Source: Cellvibrionaceae bacterium AOL6 (GTDB lineage Bacteria > Pseudomonadota > Gammaproteobacteria > Pseudomonadales > Cellvibrionaceae). Taken from it: 64,000 nt of DNA. The translations under genes were made by a program, and so were the position numbers. The notes under the pieces are model-generated. The model was not told the origin of the DNA. It saw only the letters and a list, made by a program, of their open reading frames with translations, and made no database searches. Positions 38,799-47,162 of this stretch are shown in pieces. The stretch spans positions 124,001 through 188,000 of the forward strand of contig NOXC01000004.1 of assembly GCA_003265435.1 (NCBI GenBank), written 5' to 3'. How positions within the stretch are numbered: position 1 is the stretch's first letter; the number at the start of each line of letters is the position of its first letter.

Positions 38799-39644
38799 AT
38801 GGTGCGCAATTCCGTTCGCCGTGCTTTGCAAGCTATTACGATTGAGGCATTATCTCGCTCTATGTTTGGAATTCGACACTCGGCCACCACGGATGTGGGG
38901 CTGCAACGCGACAACAATGAGGATGCGTTTTTCGCCTCCGCCAAAAAAGGACTCTGGGTGGTCGCTGACGGCATGGGCGGTCATGCTGCAGGAGAGGTCG
39001 CGAGTGCCATCGTCATCAAAACCATTGAGCGGGAAGTCAGTGCTGGTCGCAGCCTGAGTGAAGCCATTCAGAAAAGCCACCACGATATTCTCAACGCCGC
39101 CAATGCCGGCATCGGTGGTCGCGGCATGGGCTCCACTGTTGTGGCAATGAAATCCAGTGGCGACAGCTACGAGGTGTGCTGGGTGGGCGACTCCCGCGCT
39201 TACCTGTTCTGCCCTAGTCTCGAAGCGGAAACCGACTACGAACTCCGCCAGCTCACCACCGATCACTCCTACGTGCAAATGCTGTATCAAAGCGGTGCCA
39301 TCAGCAAGGATGAACTTAGCACGCACCCTGAGAAAAACATCATCACGCAATGCCTCGGTTCGATCGAACTCTCTGAAGTCAACGTCGACCGTATGAGCGG
39401 CGATTGGGTAGCCGGAAGCCAGATGTTGCTGTGCTCAGATGGCTTGAGTGACGTGGTCAATGAAAACGTCATACACCGAATCCTCTCGCTGAAATGCAGC
39501 CCAGAGCAAAAAACCCGCTACCTGATTAAAGCGGCTCTGGAAAACGGGGGTAAAGACAATATCACCGTGGCGTTAGTCGAAGCACCGAACTCGGCACCGT
39601 CCTGGGTGAGTCAAATCCGCCGTGGTTTTGGCTGGCCATCCTGA
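38799..39644 (+). CDS. PP2C-family protein serine/threonine phosphatase
   Basis: A 281-residue PP2C phosphatase of the PppA/Stp type. Metal-binding motifs are complete: DNNEDAFF, VVADGMGGHAAGE, GRGMGSTVV, WVGDSRAYLF, LLCSDGLSD and KDNITVALVE. The start at 38799 or the ATG at 38862 (MFGIRHSATTDVG) are both possible; the second fits the typical family length better. It is divergent from the FHA gene over about 180 bp, a pairing often seen in Thr-phosphorylation circuits including type VI secretion control, but no secretion genes are here. Confidence 0.92.
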   Translation: MVRNSVRRALQAITIEALSRSMFGIRHSATTDVGLQRDNNEDAFFASAKKGLWVVADGMGGHAAGEVASAIVIKTIEREVSAGRSLSEAIQKSHHDILNAANAGIGGRGMGSTVVAMKSSGDSYEVCWVGDSRAYLFCPSLEAETDYELRQLTTDHSYVQMLYQSGAISKDELSTHPEKNIITQCLGSIELSEVNVDRMSGDWVAGSQMLLCSDGLSDVVNENVIHRILSLKCSPEQKTRYLIKAALENGGKDNITVALVEAPNSAPSWVSQIRRGFGWPS

Positions 39645-39792
39645 GTCCGAAAACGCCTTCGCCTTCTTTTCGACACGCCCTTGTGTTATAAAGCCTCGCC
39701 AGAACGCAGGCTCGGCCCTGCCAAATCCTATGCCGGTTTAGAGACCGGATTCAGGGCCCTAAACCCCGCATTTGACCAGCCACGGAACGTTC

Positions 39793-40707
39793 ATGCGCAA
39801 CCGCTTTCTTCTTGCCCTTAAATCGCTCGTTGCGTTTGGCTTTATTGCCGGCTTGCTCTGGTGGGCAGACGCTCACATCGAATGGGCCGACATGTGGTCC
39901 GCGTGGCAGAGGCTGAGCGTAAGCGCCCTGCTCGGCGCGACCGCCATGGTACTGTTCAGTCACGGCATGCGCGTCATCAGAGTCCATTTTGCGTACGCTC
40001 AACAATATCAACTGGGTCGCCTCGACGTTGCGGGCGTCAGCCTGGTCCACAATACCATCAGCTTTCTGCTACCGATGCGACTGGGCGAAGCGGCACTCCC
40101 GATATTGAGCCGCACTCGTTTGAATGTCGGGATTTCCTACTCCAGTGCCACCCTGCTGATGCTACGCGTCTTCGATGCCCATTGGCTGCTGGTGCTACTG
40201 CTCATTTTTGCGTCACAAAGTTATCTCGGCCAATCTGCCGCGCTGATCAGCTGGGCACTGGTGTTGAGCATGCCGCTAGTTCTGTGGGCTTTGCGCCGCT
40301 GGTTAATGCAAAGCGCCCGCTTTTCAACGATAAAGGCATTGGTGCGACGCCCTCGAACACTTATAATTCTGTATGTGCAAACCGGCATGATTTGGGGCGT
40401 CAAACTTGCCGCGCTCGCGTACCTCGCCAGCGTGCTCGGGCTTCTGCCGTTGGATCATGCTTGGATCGCCACCATCATCGCCGATGCGAGTGCGCTTTCA
40501 CCGGTCACCGGCTTTGCCAATGCCGGCACCTTTGAAGCGGCATTCTCTCTGCCATTGCTGCCGTTGAACTACGACGCCAGTTCGCTGGTCGAAACGGCGT
40601 TGAATGTACATATTTTTATTCTGGTAACCAATATCGCCGCCGGCCTGGTTGGCGCGATAATGTTGCTGGTGAAACCCAAGCAACCCGACAACCAAGGTAC
40701 GCTCTGA
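39793..40707 (+). CDS. LPG-synthase-TM (UPF0104) family membrane protein
   Basis: A 304-residue protein with about seven to eight transmembrane helices, of the family named after the flippase domain of MprF. Recognisable points are VSLVHNTISFLLPMRLGEAA and LSPVTGFANAGTFEAA. Many relatives sit beside glycosyltransferases and are thought to move or handle lipid-linked substrates. A TTG at 39772 is in frame but the ATG at 39793 starts the basic, membrane-directed N-terminus. It starts a run of five tightly packed genes; the next begins 2 bp after its stop. Confidence 0.88.
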   Translation: MRNRFLLALKSLVAFGFIAGLLWWADAHIEWADMWSAWQRLSVSALLGATAMVLFSHGMRVIRVHFAYAQQYQLGRLDVAGVSLVHNTISFLLPMRLGEAALPILSRTRLNVGISYSSATLLMLRVFDAHWLLVLLLIFASQSYLGQSAALISWALVLSMPLVLWALRRWLMQSARFSTIKALVRRPRTLIILYVQTGMIWGVKLAALAYLASVLGLLPLDHAWIATIIADASALSPVTGFANAGTFEAAFSLPLLPLNYDASSLVETALNVHIFILVTNIAAGLVGAIMLLVKPKQPDNQGTL

Positions 40708-40709
40708 AC

Positions 40710-41723
40710 ATGTCACTCCCTAGCCTGACCATCGTCGTTCCCATGTACAACGAAGAGGACAACGTCGAACCCCTATTCGAAGCCATCCAATCCGCATTGT
40801 CGGACTACGAGGGAGAGTGGAAAGTCATCGTCGTAAACGATGGCAGCCGCGACGACACCGGCGTGCGCCTCAATGACTGCGTCGACCGCTACGGCGATCA
40901 TTTTCGTCATATCGAATTACAGCGTAACTTTGGACAAACCGCCGCTATGCAAGCCGGCATCGATGCCGCCGACACCGATCTGATCGCGACTATGGATGGC
41001 GATTTGCAAAATGACCCGGCGGATATTCCGCGATTGGTGCGCGAACTATTAACCCGAGACCTAGACCTGCTTCAAGGCTGGAGAAAGAATCGCCAGGACC
41101 ACCTCGTTTCGCGCAAAGTGCCCTCACGCTTCGCCAATAAGCTGATCCAGCGTGTCAGTGGTGTCAAACTCGACGACTACGGCTGTAGCCTCAAAGTCTA
41201 TCGCGCCGATGTGCTCAAGCAAATCCGACTGTACGGTGAAATGCACCGATTTATCCCGGTTTGGATGGCCACCGTATCGCCGCCTCACCGCATCGGCCAA
41301 ACGGTTGTTAACCACCGCGCCCGCATGAGTGGCGAGTCAAAATACGGCATCAGCCGCACCTTCCGCGTGTTGATTGATCTGCTATCGGTCTTCTTCTTCC
41401 TGAAATTCCGAGCGCGCCCCGGTCACTTCTTTGGCTCTATTGGGCTTTGGGTTGGTGCCATTGGCGGCCTGATGCTGAGCTACCTCGCCATCATCAAGTT
41501 TATTTTCGGTCAGGACATTGGCGACCGCCCCATGCTGTTGATCGCCAGCCTGTTAATCATTGCGTCGTTACAGTTTCTGACCACGGGCGTGCTGTCCGAA
41601 ATTCTCAGCCGGATTTTCTTCCAAACGACCAACGTTCGCAGTTATAAAATTCGCAAGGAGCTGGTCTGCGATCTGCCCGACACGCCGAGCAGCAAAGAAA
41701 AGGCCGAAGCCCCACAGGAGTGA
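40710..41723 (+). CDS. GtrB/ArnC-like membrane glycosyltransferase (GT2)
   Basis: A 337-residue polyprenyl-phosphate sugar transferase by family. The GT-A domain has VVPMYNEEDNVEPLFEA, VVNDGSRDDT, QRNFGQTAAMQAGID and the metal site TMDGDLQNDP. Two transmembrane helices follow at about 232-255 and 270-292, as in GtrB and dolichol-phosphate mannose synthases. Such enzymes load a sugar onto undecaprenyl phosphate at the inner face, supplying the GT-C enzymes encoded next. Its stop overlaps the GTG of the next gene. The sugar cannot be predicted. Confidence 0.9.
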   Translation: MSLPSLTIVVPMYNEEDNVEPLFEAIQSALSDYEGEWKVIVVNDGSRDDTGVRLNDCVDRYGDHFRHIELQRNFGQTAAMQAGIDAADTDLIATMDGDLQNDPADIPRLVRELLTRDLDLLQGWRKNRQDHLVSRKVPSRFANKLIQRVSGVKLDDYGCSLKVYRADVLKQIRLYGEMHRFIPVWMATVSPPHRIGQTVVNHRARMSGESKYGISRTFRVLIDLLSVFFFLKFRARPGHFFGSIGLWVGAIGGLMLSYLAIIKFIFGQDIGDRPMLLIASLLIIASLQFLTTGVLSEILSRIFFQTTNVRSYKIRKELVCDLPDTPSSKEKAEAPQE

Positions 41724-43330
41724 GCAACGCTTTGAATACCGTAACGGGAACCGTACAGCGGGTGATTTATTCACCCGCTTTTTTATTTTTCAGCGCCGCC
41801 GTTTGTTTTTGGCTTGGCCTGGGCTGGGTGCCACTTTTCGACCTCGACGAAGGCGCCTTCACTGAAGCCACCAGAGAGATGCTGGAAAGCGGAATCTACT
41901 CCGCGACCTATCTTGACGGGGAGCCGCGCTACGACAAACCCATCTTTTTTTACTGGATTCAAGCGCTCACGATCAGCCTCTTCGGATACAACGAGTGGGC
42001 TTTTCGCTTACCTTCTGTGATCGCTGCAAGCTTGTGGGCCTGGGCATTGCACAGCTTTGTTCGAGGGCAGTTCAACCTGCACCGCGCGCACATCGCCACC
42101 TTGTTTATGATCACCTGTTTGTGGGTGGCCCTCATCGCGCGCTCGGCCATCGCCGATGCCCTATTGAACTTATTTCTCAGCCTGACGCTATTTGATATTT
42201 GGCGACGCATTCAAACGGGCGAAGCAAAGTACGCGTACCGCTTGTATCTGTGGATGGCCCTGGGCACCTTAACGAAAGGCCCCGTTGCTGTAGTCGTGCC
42301 TTTGGCCGTGTCTTTACTTTACCTGCTTTCACGGCGGGAGCTCCTCGCGCACTATCGCACCTATTTTAACCCTATTGGCTGGATAATTTATTTTGGCGTT
42401 GTCTCGCCGTGGGTCATTGCCGTGAGCCTTGAACAAGGCAGCGGCTTTTTCGAAGGGTTTATTCTCGAACATAACCTGCAGCGTTTTTCTGACACACGTG
42501 AAAACCACGGTGGCTCAAAGTTCTATTACTTCGCAGCACTGCCTCTGATTCTCCTGCCTCTGTCTGGGCTACTGGGTCCGCTTGTTAGCCGCAGCAAACA
42601 GCTTATCGCAACGCCGCTGGATCGTTTTTTGCTGATCTGGTTCGCCGTCATTTTCGTGATATTTTCCTTTTCTAAAACCCAGCTGCCTCACTACATTTTG
42701 AACGCGTGCGTCCCGTTGTTCATCTTGCTCGCAACACGGGTGAAGCTCCGCTCGCGACACCGTTGGACGACGTTTTTTGGGCTCGGCTTTGCGACCCTGT
42801 TGCTGCTGGTACCGGAAATACTGACTCTTGCCAGCGAACAGAGCAAAGGCTACGACGGTGCGATGATCTCGCGCTACCAGGAAGCATTGCCGGACAATTA
42901 CAGAATGTGGGCTGCGGGACTTTGGTTGATCGCGCTGGCCCTTGTGATCGTACCCGCCGTGAGAACCTGGCAACGCTTAATCCTCATGGGACTGTGTATT
43001 AACGCCTTCGTGTTTACCGTCTTTGTGCGCACGGCCTGGAATGTGCAACAAGCGCCGATTCACCACATGATTCACTATTTACAGCAAGAACATCCGAATC
43101 AAGATGTCATGCAGTATCGCATGCACATGCCCACGTTCAGTGTTTACCGGCAACGTATCACACCACTAAGGGCACCCGGCGCGGGCGAGTTGGCATTGGT
43201 ACGCGTCGATCGCGTAGAAAAACTGGAAAAAGAAGTACAGCCCTTGCAGGTGGAAACACTGCACCGCTCTGGAGGTCTGCTTCTGGTTCGCGTAGCCGCG
43301 CCTGAAGAAATTGAGAGGCCCGAAGAATGA
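41720..43330 (+). CDS. ArnT-like GT-C glycosyltransferase
   Basis: A 536-residue polytopic membrane enzyme of the GT39/GT83 (PMT/ArnT) type. The N-terminal periplasmic loop carries FDLDEGAFTEATREML, the DE-type catalytic motif of this fold, and then GEPRYDKPIFFYWI. About ten to eleven transmembrane helices follow and a soluble C-terminal part ends the protein. It would transfer a sugar from a polyprenyl carrier to lipid A or another envelope acceptor. The start GTG overlaps the previous TGA; the stop overlaps the next ATG (ATGA). Confidence 0.88.
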   Translation: MSNALNTVTGTVQRVIYSPAFLFFSAAVCFWLGLGWVPLFDLDEGAFTEATREMLESGIYSATYLDGEPRYDKPIFFYWIQALTISLFGYNEWAFRLPSVIAASLWAWALHSFVRGQFNLHRAHIATLFMITCLWVALIARSAIADALLNLFLSLTLFDIWRRIQTGEAKYAYRLYLWMALGTLTKGPVAVVVPLAVSLLYLLSRRELLAHYRTYFNPIGWIIYFGVVSPWVIAVSLEQGSGFFEGFILEHNLQRFSDTRENHGGSKFYYFAALPLILLPLSGLLGPLVSRSKQLIATPLDRFLLIWFAVIFVIFSFSKTQLPHYILNACVPLFILLATRVKLRSRHRWTTFFGLGFATLLLLVPEILTLASEQSKGYDGAMISRYQEALPDNYRMWAAGLWLIALALVIVPAVRTWQRLILMGLCINAFVFTVFVRTAWNVQQAPIHHMIHYLQQEHPNQDVMQYRMHMPTFSVYRQRITPLRAPGAGELALVRVDRVEKLEKEVQPLQVETLHRSGGLLLVRVAAPEEIERPEE

Positions 43331-45645
43331 AGGCCTATTTCTCAGATTGGTATGCTCAGTCCAAAAACGAGCAGATTCCCAGCAGCAGAGACACCTACCT
43401 CGCATTGGGTGCGACCACCCTGGCCTTGCTCATCAGCACGGCAGTACTGTATCTGTGGCAGGGACACCACGTGGGGTTCCATACACTGAATGAATTTGGT
43501 CGACGAATGCCTGACTGGATTCTGCAGTGGATGACGACCTTCGGCGACGGCATCTTTGTCGCAAGCTTGATGCTCCTCCTCGCCTACCGTCGAGCACCCT
43601 TGCTTTTAACGGTGCTCATAGGCAGCGTGATCGCGGGCCTGCTTTCGCATTATCTCAAACGCTTTTTCGGCGCTGACCGCCCCCCTGCGGCACTCGAAGA
43701 AGGCGCCTTCAGGCTTGTCGGTAAAGCCTATCAAACGCGCAGCTTTCCCAGCGGACACACCATCACCGCCTTTTTGATGGCCAGTGTGTGTTATTGCTTT
43801 TTCGTTCAACCTTGGCAACGCGTACTCGTTGTCACATTAGCCGTACTGGCAGGATTGAGCCGTGTGTGGCTCGGCGTACACTGGCCTCTCGATGTGATAG
43901 CGGGCGCGGCAATTGGTCTAGGTAGCGGCTTAGTTGCGGTGATGCTGGCTCAGCGATGGGCGGCGAAAACGCATGCCGGTGTGACTATTTTTACTTTGCT
44001 CCTCCTGAGCATAACCGCGATCGTGGCCTTAGTAGAACCAAACGATTATGCGCAGGCTCAAGTGCTGATTTCGCTCGTCGCGTTGGTGGCGCTTTGGCAG
44101 ACTGTGAAGTTTCATGTCCTCACCCCTCTGCAGCTACGCGCGTCAACCACGACGCTGTTTTCGCGAATGGCACCACAGAATTGGTTTTATCTTCTCCTTG
44201 CGGCAATAACGCTGTATCGCCTGCTTGTTATTCTGCAGGGCCATGTCTCGCTGTTCTATGACGAAGCGTATTATTATCACTGGTCGCTTGCACCAGATTT
44301 CGGGTACTACTCGAAACCCCCCATGGTCGCCTGGGTGATTGCCGTCACAACCAGCATACTGGGCGACACCGTTCTCGGTATCAAATGCGGTGCCGCACTC
44401 CTTTACAGCGCCACGGCATGGGTGCTCTATCGCGCGGCCACGATGCTTTCCGGGCAACTGGCGGGCGTCTTCTCAGGCTTGATTTTCCTCTGTGCACCCG
44501 TGGTCGGATTTAACAGTATTTTTATCACGACAGACGCGCCCCTGTTGTTCTTCTGGGCTTTGAGCCTGTGGACATTTCTGATTGCCACCCACACGAACAG
44601 GCTGTCCATTTGGCTGCTGTGCGGCTTGGCAACGGGTTTCGGCATGCTGAGTAAATATACGATGGCGTTATTGCCTGCATCGCTATTCCTGTTTTTGCTC
44701 CTCGACCCCCGCGCACGACCGCTTCTTCGCCAACCAGGCCCTTGGCTAGCCGCGGTGTTGGCGGGCTTGCTGTTCGCGTTGAATCTCTATTGGAACAGTC
44801 AAAACCAGTGGATCGCCTTCAGCCACACACAGGAAATTTCCCAACAGGCAGGCTTTACCCTTCACCCTGTAGCCCTGCTGGAGTTTCTCGCTGCACAAAT
44901 TTTTGTTTTTGGTCCCGTTTGGGCTTGGCTGCTATTTAAAGAAAAACGCCAGCGCCGCTTAGCCGAAGGCAATCAAAACGCGCGCTACCCGATGGCCTAT
45001 CGCATCCTCACCTTTGCAGCCTTAGGCATACTCATCGTGATCTGCTTGCAGGCACTCACCTCCCGAGCATTCCCAAACTGGGCTGCACCGTGGATTGTAG
45101 GTGCGTCGATGCTTCTGGGTATCAGCCTGTCGCAACGCGTAAACGGCATGGTCTGGCTGCGGCGCGGCATGATCGTTCAAATCTTGCTGCTCTCGGCTTT
45201 TTACCACTGGCCTCGCTTACTCGAAGCCGTTCAGGTGACACCTCAGCGCAGCAATAACCCTTACCAACGTCTGGCGGGTTGGGATCAGGTGGCGGAGCAA
45301 CTGAACCCTCACCTGCGTGCAAACCCGGATGCTCGACTCGCGAGCGATTCACGCGACCTGCTCGCGTATTTAGGCTTCCATGCCCGCCCTGGAGAACTCG
45401 AGTTCGCTCGATGGAACCCCAACCGAGAGAATGTGCGCGATCATTACGATTTGAAAATGAACTTTGCGGATGTGGCAAACCCGGAGCACGATTTTATTTT
45501 CGTGAGTAAATCCGCGCTGGCCCCGTCGGTACTTGCACGCTTCGAGCACGTTCAGTTTCTCGACGATATCACTGTCGACGTTTTCTCAGATATGCAACGC
45601 CAGATCTATGTCTACAAGGTTTCAGGTTTCCTCGGTTATGAATAA
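43327..45645 (+). CDS. PAP2 phosphatase / GT-C glycosyltransferase fusion
   Basis: A 772-residue two-domain membrane protein. The PAP2 (type 2 phosphatidic acid phosphatase) half, about 25-215, has all three active-site motifs: KRFFGADRP, SFPSGHT and SRVWLGVHWPLDV. From about 285 on comes an ArnT/GT39-type GT-C domain with FYDEAYYYHWSLAPDFGYYS (the DE motif) and SKPPMVAW, and about ten membrane helices. PAP2 enzymes remove phosphate from polyprenyl diphosphates or lipid A, so the fusion could join carrier recycling or acceptor trimming to sugar transfer. It overlaps both neighbours by a few bases. The exact substrates are inference. Confidence 0.9.
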   Translation: MKAYFSDWYAQSKNEQIPSSRDTYLALGATTLALLISTAVLYLWQGHHVGFHTLNEFGRRMPDWILQWMTTFGDGIFVASLMLLLAYRRAPLLLTVLIGSVIAGLLSHYLKRFFGADRPPAALEEGAFRLVGKAYQTRSFPSGHTITAFLMASVCYCFFVQPWQRVLVVTLAVLAGLSRVWLGVHWPLDVIAGAAIGLGSGLVAVMLAQRWAAKTHAGVTIFTLLLLSITAIVALVEPNDYAQAQVLISLVALVALWQTVKFHVLTPLQLRASTTTLFSRMAPQNWFYLLLAAITLYRLLVILQGHVSLFYDEAYYYHWSLAPDFGYYSKPPMVAWVIAVTTSILGDTVLGIKCGAALLYSATAWVLYRAATMLSGQLAGVFSGLIFLCAPVVGFNSIFITTDAPLLFFWALSLWTFLIATHTNRLSIWLLCGLATGFGMLSKYTMALLPASLFLFLLLDPRARPLLRQPGPWLAAVLAGLLFALNLYWNSQNQWIAFSHTQEISQQAGFTLHPVALLEFLAAQIFVFGPVWAWLLFKEKRQRRLAEGNQNARYPMAYRILTFAALGILIVICLQALTSRAFPNWAAPWIVGASMLLGISLSQRVNGMVWLRRGMIVQILLLSAFYHWPRLLEAVQVTPQRSNNPYQRLAGWDQVAEQLNPHLRANPDARLASDSRDLLAYLGFHARPGELEFARWNPNRENVRDHYDLKMNFADVANPEHDFIFVSKSALAPSVLARFEHVQFLDDITVDVFSDMQRQIYVYKVSGFLGYE

Positions 45646-46330
45646 AGCACTCCCGCTTCGGCTTACGATCGCCTTCGCCGCCTGCTTATGTTGTGTCGTG
45701 GTATTTTTGATCTACCCGGAATTAGACCGTTGGGTGAGCGATCGGTTTTACAACCAAGGATTCTTCCTCGCCGACAACACCTTTGTTCGTGGTATGTATT
45801 TGCTGTTTGCCAAGATCCACGCGCTGTATTTGCTCGTATTTATCGGCTTAATCACCTATTTCTGGCGCACAAAGCAACATTTGAAGCGTCGCGCATCGGT
45901 CTTTTTACTCTGCGCGCTGCTGCTGGGCCCCGGCATAATGGTGAATCTCGTATTGAAAGACAACAGCGTGGGTCGCCCTCGCCCTGTGCATAGTGAGCCC
46001 TACGGTGGAAAAGAAACCTTCACCCCGGTATTTCACTACAGCGGCGCCTGTGAAAAAAATTGTTCTTTCGTCAGCGGCCATGCCGCGATCGGATTTTTCA
46101 CCATGGCATTGTTTTGGGTGACCCTGCGGCGACGCTGGCTGCTCGCAGGCCTTGCCATGGGCGCCCTGGTTGGAGGAGGCCGAATCCTGCAAGGGGGGCA
46201 TTACTTCAGCGACGTCATCTTCGCGGGCTGGGTTGTTTACTTCACCTGCGAAGGCTTATCATATTTCTTTAAACCGGCTGTAAAGCAGTCAATCAGTGCC
46301 GCTAATCTTGAGATGGAGCCCCATGAATAG
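45638..46330 (+). CDS. PAP2-family lipid phosphatase
   Basis: A 230-residue membrane phosphatase with about five to six helices. Motifs are KDNSVGRPRP (motif 1, with one residue more than the usual K-x6-RP spacing), FVSGHAAIGFF (motif 2) and GGRILQGGHYFSD (motif 3). Similar enzymes act on lipid A phosphates or undecaprenyl diphosphate. The ATG at 45638 overlaps the end of the fusion gene by eight bases and was chosen because the hydrophobic N-terminus begins there. The stop overlaps the next ATG. Confidence 0.87.
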   Translation: MNKALPLRLTIAFAACLCCVVVFLIYPELDRWVSDRFYNQGFFLADNTFVRGMYLLFAKIHALYLLVFIGLITYFWRTKQHLKRRASVFLLCALLLGPGIMVNLVLKDNSVGRPRPVHSEPYGGKETFTPVFHYSGACEKNCSFVSGHAAIGFFTMALFWVTLRRRWLLAGLAMGALVGGGRILQGGHYFSDVIFAGWVVYFTCEGLSYFFKPAVKQSISAANLEMEPHE

Positions 46331-47105
46331 ATCACTTCTTGCCCTTACCGTATCTGCGCTTAGTTTTCACGCTGTTGCAGAAGAAACCCAAAAATACAGC
46401 ACTACCGCAGAGCTGGGTGTGATATCCACTACCGGTAATACCGAAACGTCATCGCTGAAGGGTCGTATCGAACACAAACAAGACCTGACTAAATTCCGCA
46501 ATCACTTCATTGCCGATGCGCTTTATAAAGAAGATCAGATTGAAGCCGAAATTGATGGCGAGACCTACACACAAAATGTAAAAACCGCTGAAAAATATTT
46601 CCTTTCTGCGCAATCGGACTACAAACTGGACTCAGAACACAAAGGGCTTTTTGTATTTGGGTCCTACGAAGAAGACAAGTTCAGCGGTTATGAATATCAA
46701 TCTACCCTGGCTGTCGGTTATTCAGACCGCCTCTTCGATTATGACCGCAGCTTCCTTGATTACAGCGTCGGTCCCGGTGTGTCGTTCACCAAAACCGAAG
46801 ATACGGTCAACGACGACGGCGAGTTTGTGCCAGGCGAAGAATCGACCAATGCCGTAATTCGTGCCGCCATCAATTTTGAATATCAGTTCAGCGAGAATGC
46901 CAAATTCACGCAATCTCTTGCTTCGGACATCTCCACCAACCAAAGCGAGAATACCAAGACAAAATCCATCACCGCGCTGACAGCGAACATCAACAGCGAC
47001 TTCGCGTTGAAAGCCTCGTTCACTGTTGACCAAAACTCACACGTACCCGACGACAAAAAACACGCAGATACGCAAACCGCGATCACGCTCGTGTACACCA
47101 TGTAA
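46323..47105 (+). CDS. DUF481 family outer-membrane beta-barrel-like protein
   Basis: A 260-residue exported protein with a signal peptide (MNRSLLALTVSALSFHAVA, cut before EETQK). The mature part consists of alternating strands with the typical DUF481 opening YSTTAELGVISTTGNTETSS, and ends with AITLVYTM, a membrane-barrel C-terminus with an aromatic Tyr (final residue Met rather than Phe). Function in this family is unclear. Its start overlaps the PAP2 stop, so it is co-translated with the lipid-modification cluster. Confidence 0.88.
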   Translation: MNRSLLALTVSALSFHAVAEETQKYSTTAELGVISTTGNTETSSLKGRIEHKQDLTKFRNHFIADALYKEDQIEAEIDGETYTQNVKTAEKYFLSAQSDYKLDSEHKGLFVFGSYEEDKFSGYEYQSTLAVGYSDRLFDYDRSFLDYSVGPGVSFTKTEDTVNDDGEFVPGEESTNAVIRAAINFEYQFSENAKFTQSLASDISTNQSENTKTKSITALTANINSDFALKASFTVDQNSHVPDDKKHADTQTAITLVYTM

Positions 47106-47117
47106 AACATCGGAAAC

Positions 47118-47133
47118 GCGGGCTCAGGCCCGC
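47118..47133 (+). terminator. Short GC hairpin after the DUF481 gene
   Basis: GCGGGC-TCAG-GCCCGC, followed by TCTTCCT. A plausible but weak Rho-independent end of the envelope cluster, 12 bp after the stop. Confidence 0.5.
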
Positions 47134-47162
47134 TCTTCCTGCCTGCACAAAAGGAGATGTGT

